The notes beneath the pieces were generated by a model that made no database searches, was not told the DNA's origin, and saw only the letters and a program-made list of their open reading frames with translations. A stretch of DNA of 64,000 nucleotides from Salvia splendens (Eukaryota > Streptophyta > Magnoliopsida > Lamiales > Lamiaceae): positions 3,782,001 to 3,846,000 of the forward strand of contig NC_056046.1 in assembly GCF_004379255.2 (NCBI RefSeq). Reading direction: 5' to 3'. The translations under genes and the position numbers were made by a program. This document shows positions 55,621 through 64,000 of the stretch, piece after piece (position 1 is the first letter of the stretch; every line of letters begins with the position of its first letter).

Positions 55621-58431
55621 ATGGGCGTGTGTGGGTCGAAGCCGAAAGGATGTGTGGGGATGAAGGGGAAGTTGAATTTGCAGAAGAAGCGGAAGAAGCA
55701 GAGAGCGGGAAGAGTTAAGAAGGCGCATTCTGCGAATAATCGGCATCGCGTCGAGCCCTCAAATCAGAAGGATGTTTCTTTCACCAATCCCTCTTTTCAA
55801 GGTGCCGATTTGATTACCTAATTTGTGTTTGATTTGTTTCTGCTTGGGGCATTGGGAAATCCCAAATTTTGAATTTTGTTGAATACTTGCTGTTTTTGTG
55901 TGTAAATTTCTATTTTGTTCTTTTTTTCCAGCTGAGAAGTGATTAATTTTGAGATTTAGTTGTTTTGGAATTGATGCTACTAGGATTGATTTTTTTTTTC
56001 ATGGTTGTTTAATTTTGTGATTAATGTGATTTAATAGGAAGTAGTGAGGCATGGTTCGATCCTGATGGATTGATTGATTCGGATGGAGAAGATGAATTTT
56101 ATAGCGTTCAAGACGGTTAGTTTTTAAGTTTTTAACCATTTTTGCCTTTGATTTTATAAATTTGGGCCAAATGCAGTTATGTTTTAGCTGATGTTTATGA
56201 CTTGAGATGTTGCAGATGCATCCCAAGCTGGATCGCTGTCTAATGTGGTTACTCCGAGGATATCCAACCAAGTGATTGATTCGCAGCTTACTTCCGATGA
56301 TGTGAGGAATCCGGAGGATGAGAGTGGTGGGAGGGGTGAGGCCGGGGGGATGCATAGCTGTGGGTTCCTATCGAATGCCTTGCTCCCTTGTCTCGCTTGT
56401 GATGAGTCCTTGGACGGGAAGAAGAAGGTAGACGAGTCTGTGGAAGGGAAGAAGAAACTGCAGAGTGTGGTAGGATCGAGCACGAAGAAGAAGATGTCTT
56501 TCACCCAATCTTTTAAATGGAAAGAAGGGCATGAAAACGCGGTTTTATGTAAGTGCCTTATCGTTTTCTTATTATCTGTTGAGAGATTACTGTTTTGAGA
56601 GCTAGAGCATGACCATTGTCACTATGTTAAATGTCTACTTTCTAGCTTCGTTTGGCCCGAGAGTATGATTGTTTTTGGTGTGTATGTTGTAATCTATGAA
56701 TTGACTTAATAGTTAGTGTAAGACTTGATAGTGTTTGTCTATCGTGATCAATCATTTCCGATCTCTATCTCAGCGATGGGAAAGCCCGTTATACAAAGAC
56801 CAATAGCTGGCTCACAGATTATGTGTTCGCCATTAGAGAAGAAAATAGCAGAGTCTTGGTCAAGAATTGAGCCAAATACCTTTAAAGTCCGTGGACGAAA
56901 CTACATCAGGTGGAATGCTTTTTCCTTTACCCCATTTTCATTCTGTGTTGGAAATCAACTGATTAGGTAATCTGAATCACCATTTTTTCGTGTTTGGCAG
57001 GGACAAAAAGAAAGAACCTGCTGCAAATTATGCTGCATATATTCCTTTTGGAGTGGATGTCTTTTTATCTTCTCAGAAAATTGATCATGTCGCTCGATTT
57101 GTAGAACTCCCTTCTGTTGACTCGCACGGAGAAGTCCCCACTCTTCTCGTTGTTAACCTTCAGGTATATATATCTATCATTTGTCACTGTAACTATATAT
57201 AAACAGCTTGATAATTCATGTTTTCCTAACTTTGTGCATCCTATTACTCGATCAGATTCCACTTTACCCTGCAACGCTTTTCCAAAACGAATACGACGGG
57301 GCAGGGATGAATTTTGTTATCTATTGCAAACTTGCAGACAAGTACGCAGAAGATCTCCCACTTCATTTTCGAGAAAATCTCAAGGTAAGGAGGAGGCATC
57401 TCTTACTCTCATGCCTGCAACTATGACTTTGCATGCTGCCAACCTTAATTTTTACGGGCCACAAACTTACGTTATGCAAGCAAAAGACTGAATCTGCTTT
57501 CCATTCTTGAAACTTACGTTATGCAAGCAAAAGACTGAATCTGCTTTCCATTCTTGTTGAGCAGAAAATAATCGCCAATGAGACCGAGAGGATTAAGGGT
57601 TTTGCATTAGACACGAAAGCACCATACAGGGAAAGATTAAAGATTCTGGGCCGAGTGATGAATGTTGATGACCTTCAGTTAAACTCAGCGGAGAGAAAAC
57701 TTATGCATGCTTACAACGAGAAGCCAGTCCTTTCGCGTCCTCAACACGAGTTTTACTTGGTAAAGTCTTTATCTTTTTGCGTTCTTTCATACCTCAATGC
57801 ATATGTATAACTACAAGAATCAGGAGGTTTTGTACTAGTATAAACCTCATCACAGCAACAGATATCAATTTTAAGGATAGCTTGTTAAGTTACTCGACTC
57901 GAGTTGAAGATCCTAATTTCTAATTTTTATTTGAATTCCCCACGATTTTCCATTGGTCAAAGTATGTGTTGGATCAAGTCCTATCTCTAATTCTAATAGT
58001 ATATCGTAGGACTTGATTAACGATTCAAATATAATTTCAGACTACTCAAGGGGTTCAATTCAAGCTACATGTGTGTTCTAGTGTTTCTCTAGCCACGAGA
58101 GATCTGACCATGTTCAATCTTTGCAGGGAGAAAACTACTTAGAGATCGATTTGGATATCCACAGATTCAGCTACATTGCTCGGAGAGGATTTGAAACGTT
58201 TCAGGACAGACTCAAGCACTGTGTATTCGACTTTGGTCTGACAATTCAGGTTAGACACTAGAATGAATCCATCCTAAACAGACCTAAACCCTAAAAAAAC
58301 GTGCAGTTTCTCACCTTTACGTGCAACATGTGATGCAGGGAAACAAACCAGAGGATCTACCGGAGTGCATGCTGTGCTGTCTACGGTTGAAGGAAATTGA
58401 CTACGCAAACTACTGCCAACTTAGCTTCTGA
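55621..58431 (+). CDS. EDR2-like protein with DUF1336 domain
   Basis: Nine exons: 55621-55801, 56038-56115, 56216-56548, 56774-56909, 57001-57163, 57256-57384, 57565-57759, 58127-58249 and 58339-58431; 476 residues, all junctions GT-AG and in frame. It starts [10 protein letters not shown], with Gly2 and a nearby Cys fit for myristoylation and palmitoylation, so it is probably membrane-attached. A basic stretch ([13 protein letters not shown]) follows, then an acidic, serine-rich linker with [19 protein letters not shown]. From about residue 198 to the end lies the DUF1336 (EDR2 C-terminal) domain, with [11 protein letters not shown], the [14 protein letters not shown] motif, FVIYCKL and the closing [13 protein letters not shown]. 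Arabidopsis EDR2 adds START and PH domains and limits cell death in mildew infection. This shorter type lacks them, as in the family often labelled CW14, and its role is not settled. Confidence 0.92.
57463..57556 (+). repeat. Perfect 47-bp tandem duplication in an intron
   Basis: The unit starting AAACTTACGTTATGCAAGCA occurs twice without change (57463-57509 and 57510-57556). It ends eight bases before the acceptor AG of exon 7 of the EDR2-like gene, so the T-rich tract of that splice site is doubled. Confidence 0.95.
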
Positions 58432-59009
58432 CGAGGTAACATGTACCTCAGTACATGGATATCTAACCTACGAGGCCTGGAAATCTATTCTTCGACGTGT
58501 TCTGCTGATGTCTGCATTTCAAGATGTTGGTGGTGCTGATACATGAGCAAGTGTACAGATATATATTGTATTGTATTGAATTACAATATAATTTTGTTCA
58601 AATTACACCCTCCTGAATTCTAGGGTTGGGTATTCATGTTGTAATTCTAGTAATCTCATTCATATTCATATGTTGAGCTTTTTATCACATTGTCTTGTTG
58701 TAATTCCCATAAATAAGAAAGACAAAGGACCGTCGGTCCTATATTTTTTTGTCGTTCTATCTCGTATTTTATTTCATCAATGTACACTTCGATCCAATTT
58801 ATCATTGGATCGAGGTAACAATTCCATTTATTTACAAATATTTACATTGTGCATTGATGAACACAATGTACCATTCTTACATCAAAATCCACAACCTAGA
58901 TGTCTACCGGTATGTTCATATCAACAACAAATCGCCAAAATAAATCAAAATAAAAGGGGAAAAATGCATCTATGTCATGGATGTGTAGACCCAAAATGAC
59001 AATAGGCGT
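58432..59009. other. Tail-to-tail spacer
   Basis: 3' UTR side of the EDR2-like gene (to about 58630) and of the MASS-like gene. A 109-codon frame at 58670-58999 (+) has no family resemblance and overlaps the expected 3' UTRs, so it is not called. Confidence 0.55.
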
Positions 59010-59285
59010 CTAGGAGGTCGAGGAGCGAACGCACCGGCCAAAAATCGACAGAAAACCGCAGGTGTGGTGCTTACGTTTCGACTTAGAAGGCGGTAGTGGG
59101 GTCGACATCATAGAGTCGTGCTTGTAAGCACCAAAATTGTTACTTCGATCTGATTTATCCTTGGATCGAAGAAACATTTCCAGCGGTTGCGCCGCAGGCT
59201 TTATTTCAACGTCGTAATCCCATATTCTGCTACCTGAAGATCCTTGTCTTCGGAACGAATATGAAGATCTGGGTAACGTGTTCAT
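59010..59285 (-). CDS. Small MAPK-substrate-like (MASS-type) protein
   Basis: A single-exon frame of 91 residues. The start, PRSSYSFRRQGSSGSRIWDY, matches the conserved N-terminal motif (RSxxSFRRQGSSGxxW) of a small plant family that includes Arabidopsis At1g80180 and At1g15400, described as MAPK substrates in the stomatal lineage. The C-terminal TCGFLSIFGR matches that family's CGFCxxFG end. Between them is a short polar linker with a Thr-Pro (STPLPPS, about residue 64-70) that could be a MAPK site. The typical protein is longer in the middle, so this is a compact or diverged member. No signal peptide or membrane segment. A role in MAPK signalling is inferred from the family only. Confidence 0.65.
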   Translation of the reverse strand: MNTLPRSSYSFRRQGSSGSRIWDYDVEIKPAAQPLEMFLRSKDKSDRSNNFGAYKHDSMMSTPLPPSKSKRKHHTCGFLSIFGRCVRSSTS

Positions 59286-59483
59286 GACAATGCGTGTATT
59301 GTTGTAATTTTTTTTAGAAGTTTTTTGTATCCATACTTATTATTGATTCTCATTACCATCCCTCTTTCGTAACGAACATAACGGCCATCTATCTTGGTTG
59401 GGTTGATCTTATCCTTATTTTGTTTCAAATGCTTCTCTTTCATACTTGTGTTTAGTTACATTTAGTATTTTTTTTATTATGAT

Positions 59484-60377
59484 TTTTTTTTCCCTCAAAC
59501 ACCATCACGGCGGGGGGTTAAGGCGGACCCCCAACCTGTATATATCAAAAATCACCAAAAGAACATACATCAGACGAGCCCAAAAGTGACTCGGTCCGCA
59601 CGAGAGATACAAAACACAAGAGCTAACAAAGCTACTATGATATCCCCACAGACCGGGTACTAACCATCTAACTAAAGAGAGAATAAACATAACAAAGCTA
59701 TACATCATAAAAAGGACAAGGATGATGGCCAAAAGCGGGCCAAATCCAAAGGAAATCAAAAAACCATAAATCAAAATCACGAACCAAGTGAAGTAGTCAT
59801 CCATCTCGATATCTGAATCTGAAGTTCGGATAGCCCAACTGGTCCATCCTGACGAGCGACTTCAAATACCGAGGCGCTGAATCCGCATCAAAGAAGGTGA
59901 TGGCAGGGGTCTGGACCCCCTACCTGCCAAAAAGTCTGCTGGTTGGTTGCCCTCTCGAAAGATGTGAGAGAACATGAACTGTATCTGTGCGAGCAAAGTA
60001 CGAATGCGAGCCATGTGGTGTCTCACATCCGCTGCTCCTCCGCGTCCTGAAGTGAACACCGCGACCACTGCTGCCGCATCCATCTCGACCCAGACATGCG
60101 AGGAGAACTGCATAGCCAGTGTCAGCCCGTGAAGAAGAGCTAAAAGCTCCACCTCGAAGGCCGACCCAGCTGCGAGAGGCGTACAAAAGGCCCCCAAGAG
60201 AGAACCGTCTGAGCCCCGAACCACTCCCCCACCGCCTGCCTGTCCCGTCGAGCTAGTAAAGGCCCCGTCGGTGTTCAGCTTCACCCAAGGATCGTCGGGT
60301 GGATGCCAAAGCACTTGCAGGGACCTCAGAACTCGCCGACGAGGAGGAGCCAAAGGCATGAAGTCAACGGCCGGGTG
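59484..60377 (-). mobile_element. 5'-truncated LINE insertion
   Basis: On the minus strand it runs from coding DNA for an RNase H domain, through a 3' UTR of about 370 bases, to GTTTGAGGG and a short poly(A) (T run at 59484-59491). The 9-bp duplication TATTATGAT lies on both sides (59475-59483 and 60378-60386). A poly(A) end plus a target duplication of variable size marks target-primed reverse transcription. The endonuclease and reverse transcriptase parts are missing, as expected for 5' truncation. The open frame at 59505-59804 is UTR and not a protein. Confidence 0.88.
59862..60359 (-). pseudogene. RNase H-like C-terminal domain of a LINE polyprotein
   Basis: 165 codons, open throughout. 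It has the pattern of plant LINE RNase H domains: WHPPDDPWVKLNTDGAFTSS with the first acidic residue in NTDGA, GGGGVVRGSDGSLLGAF, FEVELLALLHGL with the catalytic Glu, VWVEMDAAAVV with the next Asp, and FREGNQPADFLA near the end. The catalytic residues look intact, but upstream domains are lost with the truncation. A host gene of the same domain family (RVT_3) is the alternative; the poly(A) end and target duplication around it favour LINE. Confidence 0.85.
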
Positions 60378-60386
60378 TATTATGAT

Positions 60387-60777
60387 AGTGTCATATTAGT
60401 TTAGTGAATTATTGAATATAGGTTGATGGTATTGAATGGTTTAAAATCGGATTGGTAATGAACCTACGAAACTATTAGTTCATGGTTCAATCGATTTGAC
60501 CGGTCAGACCACTACTTAAGTTGGAAAAACCTAGGAAATGGTTACCTGAATTGAGCCGAACAATGCACCTATTACGACCGAACCAATTGGCCATCTGGTC
60601 CGATCCGTACAGTCTTTAAAACACCGGATTTATTGAAATGAGACATAAATAATGATTGTATATTTTGTGTGTACTTTTTATTCTTTAGTTTAACATTATA
60701 TATGTGTGCACTTCTATTCTTTATTTTGGTTGGTTGGTTCTGACTTGAACTTGGAAATAAATCATGTTTGCCTATAA
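60387..60777. other. Short spacer between the LINE and Harbinger copy B
   Basis: Includes a stretch rich in 'ggttcaatcgatttgaccgg', 'gaccgaaccaattgg' and similar words (about 60420-60610), which looks like a decayed MITE. No gene was seen. Confidence 0.45.
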
Positions 60778-62582
60778 GAGCATCCACAACCGTGCTCTTG
60801 CCAGCGGCACGGTTGTGGGCCCGGGCGGTACTATTCATGCCTGCTCTCTGGCAAGAGCACAACACCCACAACTGTGCTCTTCCGCAAGGACGAGCACAAT
60901 TAATATAAAATTCAATTACACAAAAACATTTTCATAATACTAAAATTCATTAAAAAAACCACAATAAAAATAACAAATTACAAATAAAATAAAAAGACAT
61001 AATTAAAATCCTAAAAATTAAAAATTACATAATTAAAATACTAAAAATTAAAAATTACATAATTAAACTCCTAAAAATTAAAAATTACATAATTATTGGC
61101 TAATATAACCCGAGGAAGACTACGCATCCGGCGGCACCAACCCCAATTGTTTTTGGAGACCCAATATCATGGACTCGTGCGTTTGAAGTTGCGTGGGGGT
61201 CATAGTTGACCTATCGGCCATATTGAGTTGGGCCAAAAGGGCCCACAACGAGTTGTTCGGGGGTGGAGGTGGAACATAGGGTGCGGGTTCGGGAGCAGGG
61301 GCAGATGGAGTCGCGGCGCGACGTCGTTCGGCCGCCGCCTTCTTCCTACCTTGCGGTCGGCGTCGGGAACCGCTTGGTTGGCCATCGGGCTACCCAAGTT
61401 AGCTTCGGCGAGTTGGCTAGCCACTTCTTCGCCGGCGTCGGATAGGGATGCCGACCGTGAGCGTTTGGAGGAGCCGCTAGAGGAGGATGTTATGCCTCCC
61501 TTATACTTCGGGTGCGTCCGCGTCTCCTGCCAAACGTTAAGATATTTGAACGACTTACCGTTCATGGATTGGTAGGTGCTCAGCGAGGCGGTGATGATGT
61601 TGACCTCGCTTCGGCCGCTCCCGGCATTCCGGGACTCCTGGATGAAATAGCCGTTGAACTTGTCAATTTCTTCGTTGGCTCGGCCGATGCAGTTGCGCAC
61701 CATACTCTCGTTGCGCTCGATCGTTCCCGGCGGCCGGTGTGCATTGTACCGGCTAGAGACGCGCCACCAAAAGTGATCGCCGGATTGGTTCGTTCCAACC
61801 ACCGCATCTTCGGAGATTTCCAAGTACGCCTTGAACAATCTTTCCATCTCCGCCGGTGATACGGTGTGCGGACACCGGCGCGAGATGGAGGATTCGGCAT
61901 TTGGGAAGGGGCGCGAGGCCTAGGCTCCGGTGTCCACCCGTAGCGCCCATCGGAGGCACCTTGATCGTCGATTGGGTATGGCCGGTAGCCACTCGGAACG
62001 CCCGAATCTTGGGTGAGAGGAGGGGCCGAATATTCCGTTTCCGGACTATGAAACGGTTGCGAACCGAACCATTCGGGGTTCCAACCGTGAGAGCCGCTTG
62101 GGTTGTCGTCGTTACCGGACATAGTGGTGTTGTAGGGTGTGAGAGGAAGATGAAAATGGATATGAGAGATTGATGATGAGAATTGTGTAGTGAAAGTGTG
62201 AATTTTTTGGAGTGAAATTGGGGGTATTTATAGATGAAAGTGTGTATTTTTGGGGTAAAAAAAATAAAAAAAAAATTAAAAAGTGGGGAAAAACGGTTAT
62301 AAATGGATATAATTTTTTGGGGAAGTGAAATTTTTTTTTTTTTTTTTATCGATTTTTTTAATAAAAATCCGATTTTTTTTTAAAAAAAAAATAAAAAAAT
62401 GTTTGAAACCAACGGCTATGCCGTTGGCGAATGGGGGACCGCCACGTGTGCGTCCGCTGGCACGGACGTGCTCGATACATCGAGCAGCGCCGTGCCAGCG
62501 GCGCGGTTGCAGCGGTGGCGGTCCTTCGCCTTGCCGCTGGCACGGACGGCGGTGGCGCCAACCGCCACCGCTGCGGATGCTC
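60778..62582 (-). mobile_element. PIF/Harbinger element, copy B (ORF1 kept)
   Basis: Ends GAGCATCCACAACCGTGCTC and CACCGCTGCGGATGCTC are inverted, with TAA on both sides (60775-60777 and 62583-62585). Subterminal arms of about 110 bp are GC-rich and contain repeated 'ggcacggacg' and 'gccagcggc' words. 1805 bp. Transcription of ORF1 on the minus strand would start from a leader with 'atctataaatac' (about 62225-62235). There is no transposase, so any movement would need one from elsewhere. Confidence 0.88.
61120..62122 (-). pseudogene. Harbinger ORF1 (Myb/SANT-like) with frameshifts
   Basis: Starts MSGNDDNPSGSHGWNPEWFG at 62122. It reaches RYGWTPEPRPR in the first frame, then must shift near 61860-61950 to continue as SPAEMERLFKAYLEISEDAV, the trihelix-like DNA-binding region with FWWRVSSRYN and ERNESMVRNC. 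A second shift near 61360 is needed to reach AAAERRRAATPSAPAPEPAP and the end LGLVPPDA with a stop at 61120. In Harbinger elements this protein helps bring the transposase to the element ends. Plant databases often mislabel it as a glutathione S-transferase T3-like gene. Two frameshifts make it a pseudogene unless the sequence has errors. Confidence 0.82.
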
Positions 62583-62585
62583 TAA

Positions 62586-63304
62586 AACTATTAGAATCTC
62601 GTTTCCCGCTATTAAAATTATTATTTTAATATAAAAATAATACTATAATATAATGAATTTTGACGTATATAACTAAAAGGTAAAGTTGAAAAAAATATAA
62701 AACTGATTGAGACTTTATCAACCATAATAATTAATTATTAAATAATAAAACTAAAATTAAATGTTAAACAATGATTACATAACCTAAAAATCAATTTAAA
62801 ACGGACAAAATTGAAGTTGAAGGAAAAATTTGGAATTAAAATTTATATACATCTTTAATTAAATATTATTAACTAGTGATTCATTAGCCGATATTAACCG
62901 GTGATTTTAGGTAACATATACCAATGTGTAAGATATAGATATGATTTTCTTTATGGAAATAAAAATTGTATGGAACCTTAGCATACTAACTAACTATAAC
63001 GACTCTTATTCATTATGAAATTTAGGCATATGACATAATGGAGTTATAACTAAATGTTTAAAATATAGATTTAAATAAGTATTTAGAAAACTTGAACAAG
63101 ATCATAAAACATGAATTAAGAGTGTAATATCTTACAATTAGTATAATTCTTTCGATGCAAATTGTGTTTCTCTCCACACCATTCATTTGTTCACAATATC
63201 ATCTTATACACATGACATGTAACCATATACTCAAATAAATGAGAAATGTAAAACATTTGTGAATAATCATGAAGATTTCACACCAAACCATTTTTGAACA
63301 ATGA
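62586..63304. other. AT-rich spacer and MYB 3' side
   Basis: Very AT-rich. The last 150 bases are presumably the 3' UTR of the MYB gene. Nothing else was recognised. Confidence 0.55.
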
Positions 63305-63935
63305 TCAATAATCATAGTTTTCATCAAAAATCTCAGGAAACTGCAGCCTAATCTCCATGTCACGTGCCAACATGTCTTCCACAAATGTATCTGCAGCAGC
63401 AGCAGCAGAGCCACTCTTCTCAACACAAATCTCATTTTCACTAACAACATTCCCATCTTCTTGCACCTCATTACCTGATTCCACCATCTCCATATTCTTG
63501 CACTCCAATATGTATTCCTCGTTGCACGAAAACGGAGAGGTGGGCAGCGTTGGAGCCTCACACGAGCGCGATGATCCGCCCCCAAAACGTGTGACACTCG
63601 CTGCAGAGGCAGATGCAGAGGAGGAGGCCTCACTGAGCATACAAGGGTGGGCGTTTTCTTGACTAAACGCGTTGCTATAGGTGGTGAAGTGATCGATCTT
63701 CTGAGGCTCGTTGGGTTGGATCCAACGGCCAGTTTGGGTCTGGAGGAAAGGGTTCCTATTCCGCATGATTGGGGAGCCACTGATCCTCCCATACTCACTA
63801 AAAAGCTGGGAGAAAGGCTTGTGTGTGATGGGATCGATCCCCATCTTCGTCAGCTTCTTCTTCAGCTTCGTGTTCCAGTAGTTCTTCACGTCGTTGTCTG
63901 TTCTCCCCGGAAGCCTCCTAGCTATCAGAGACCAC
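63305..63935 (-). CDS. R2R3-MYB transcription factor, last exon (partial)
   Basis: The last exon of a gene whose earlier exons lie beyond the right edge on the minus strand. The acceptor CTTAG|G gives phase 2, so the first full codon is Trp in [20 protein letters not shown], the second half of the R3 repeat. The intron before it (AG|G TGG) is at a conserved R2R3-MYB position. Next comes [20 protein letters not shown], which resembles the tapetum regulators MYB35/TDF1 and MYB80 as I recall them, with TDF1 closest (KKKLxKMGIDP ... ISG). The rest is a Ser-, Ala- and acid-rich activation-type tail, about 150 residues, ending [13 protein letters not shown] role in anther tapetum development is inferred from that likeness only. 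Confidence 0.85.
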
Positions 63936-64000
63936 CTAAGTAACAAACAACAACACCACACTTAAAATCTTGATGGACTATAAAACCAACACTTAAAATC

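Noticed and set aside
58670..58999. 109-codon frame on the plus strand
   Set aside because: Lies in the tail-to-tail spacer where two 3' UTRs are expected. No domain.
59505..59804. 99-codon hydrophobic frame (minus)
   Set aside because: It lies in the LINE 3' UTR between the RNase H stop and the poly(A).
62325..62634. Open frames over the right end of Harbinger copy B
   Set aside because: They come from the GC-rich terminal arm and have no coding pattern.

Overview
This is a stretch of nuclear plant DNA. It is AT-rich, its genes are widely spaced and split by spliceosomal introns, and much of the space between them is small transposons. The proteins are typical of flowering plants: a BIR-type receptor pseudokinase, a CLE peptide, an R2R3-MYB and an EDR2-like protein. 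A eudicot is likely and an asterid (Lamiales-like) possible, but that last step is a guess. No operon, CRISPR, phage or plasmid signal was seen.

Layout. 1-22.5 kb is a gene desert. It holds Stowaway-like MITEs, a deleted LTR retrotransposon on the minus strand (2709-4946, target duplication CATTC), a foldback MITE, a decayed minisatellite (about 12.3-13.4 kb), an hAT MITE (15980-16553) and an internally deleted PIF/Harbinger transposase (16790-17467). 22.5-27.7 kb has a convergent pair: a 9-exon coiled-coil gene of unknown function (+) and a 6-exon type I inositol polyphosphate 5-phosphatase (-). 32.0-36.2 kb has a small DUF4408-like membrane protein gene and a nuclear coiled-coil protein gene, both (-). 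36.7-39.7 kb is a transposon cluster.

39.9-50.9 kb holds an intronless BIR2-like receptor pseudokinase (+), a CLE25-type peptide gene (-) and a 9-exon RsmD-like rRNA methyltransferase gene (-). As I recall the Arabidopsis map, the same three genes are neighbours there (At3g28450, At3g28455, At3g28460), so this looks like an old conserved block. 51-55.5 kb is intergenic with nested MITEs. 55.6-58.4 kb is an EDR2-like/DUF1336 gene (+), facing a small MASS-like gene (59.0-59.3 kb, -). A 5'-truncated LINE (59484-60377) and a Harbinger element that kept only ORF1 (60778-62582) follow. The last exon of an R2R3-MYB gene (63305-63935, -) runs off the right edge.

Most worth following up: a probable minor-spliceosome intron with AT-AA ends in the coiled-coil gene; three copies of one Harbinger family that kept different parts of the element; and the BIR2-CLE25-RsmD block. 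All exon structures were read by eye from splice signals, reading frame and remembered family sequences, and none is backed by transcripts. I did not find a clearly new multi-gene system.
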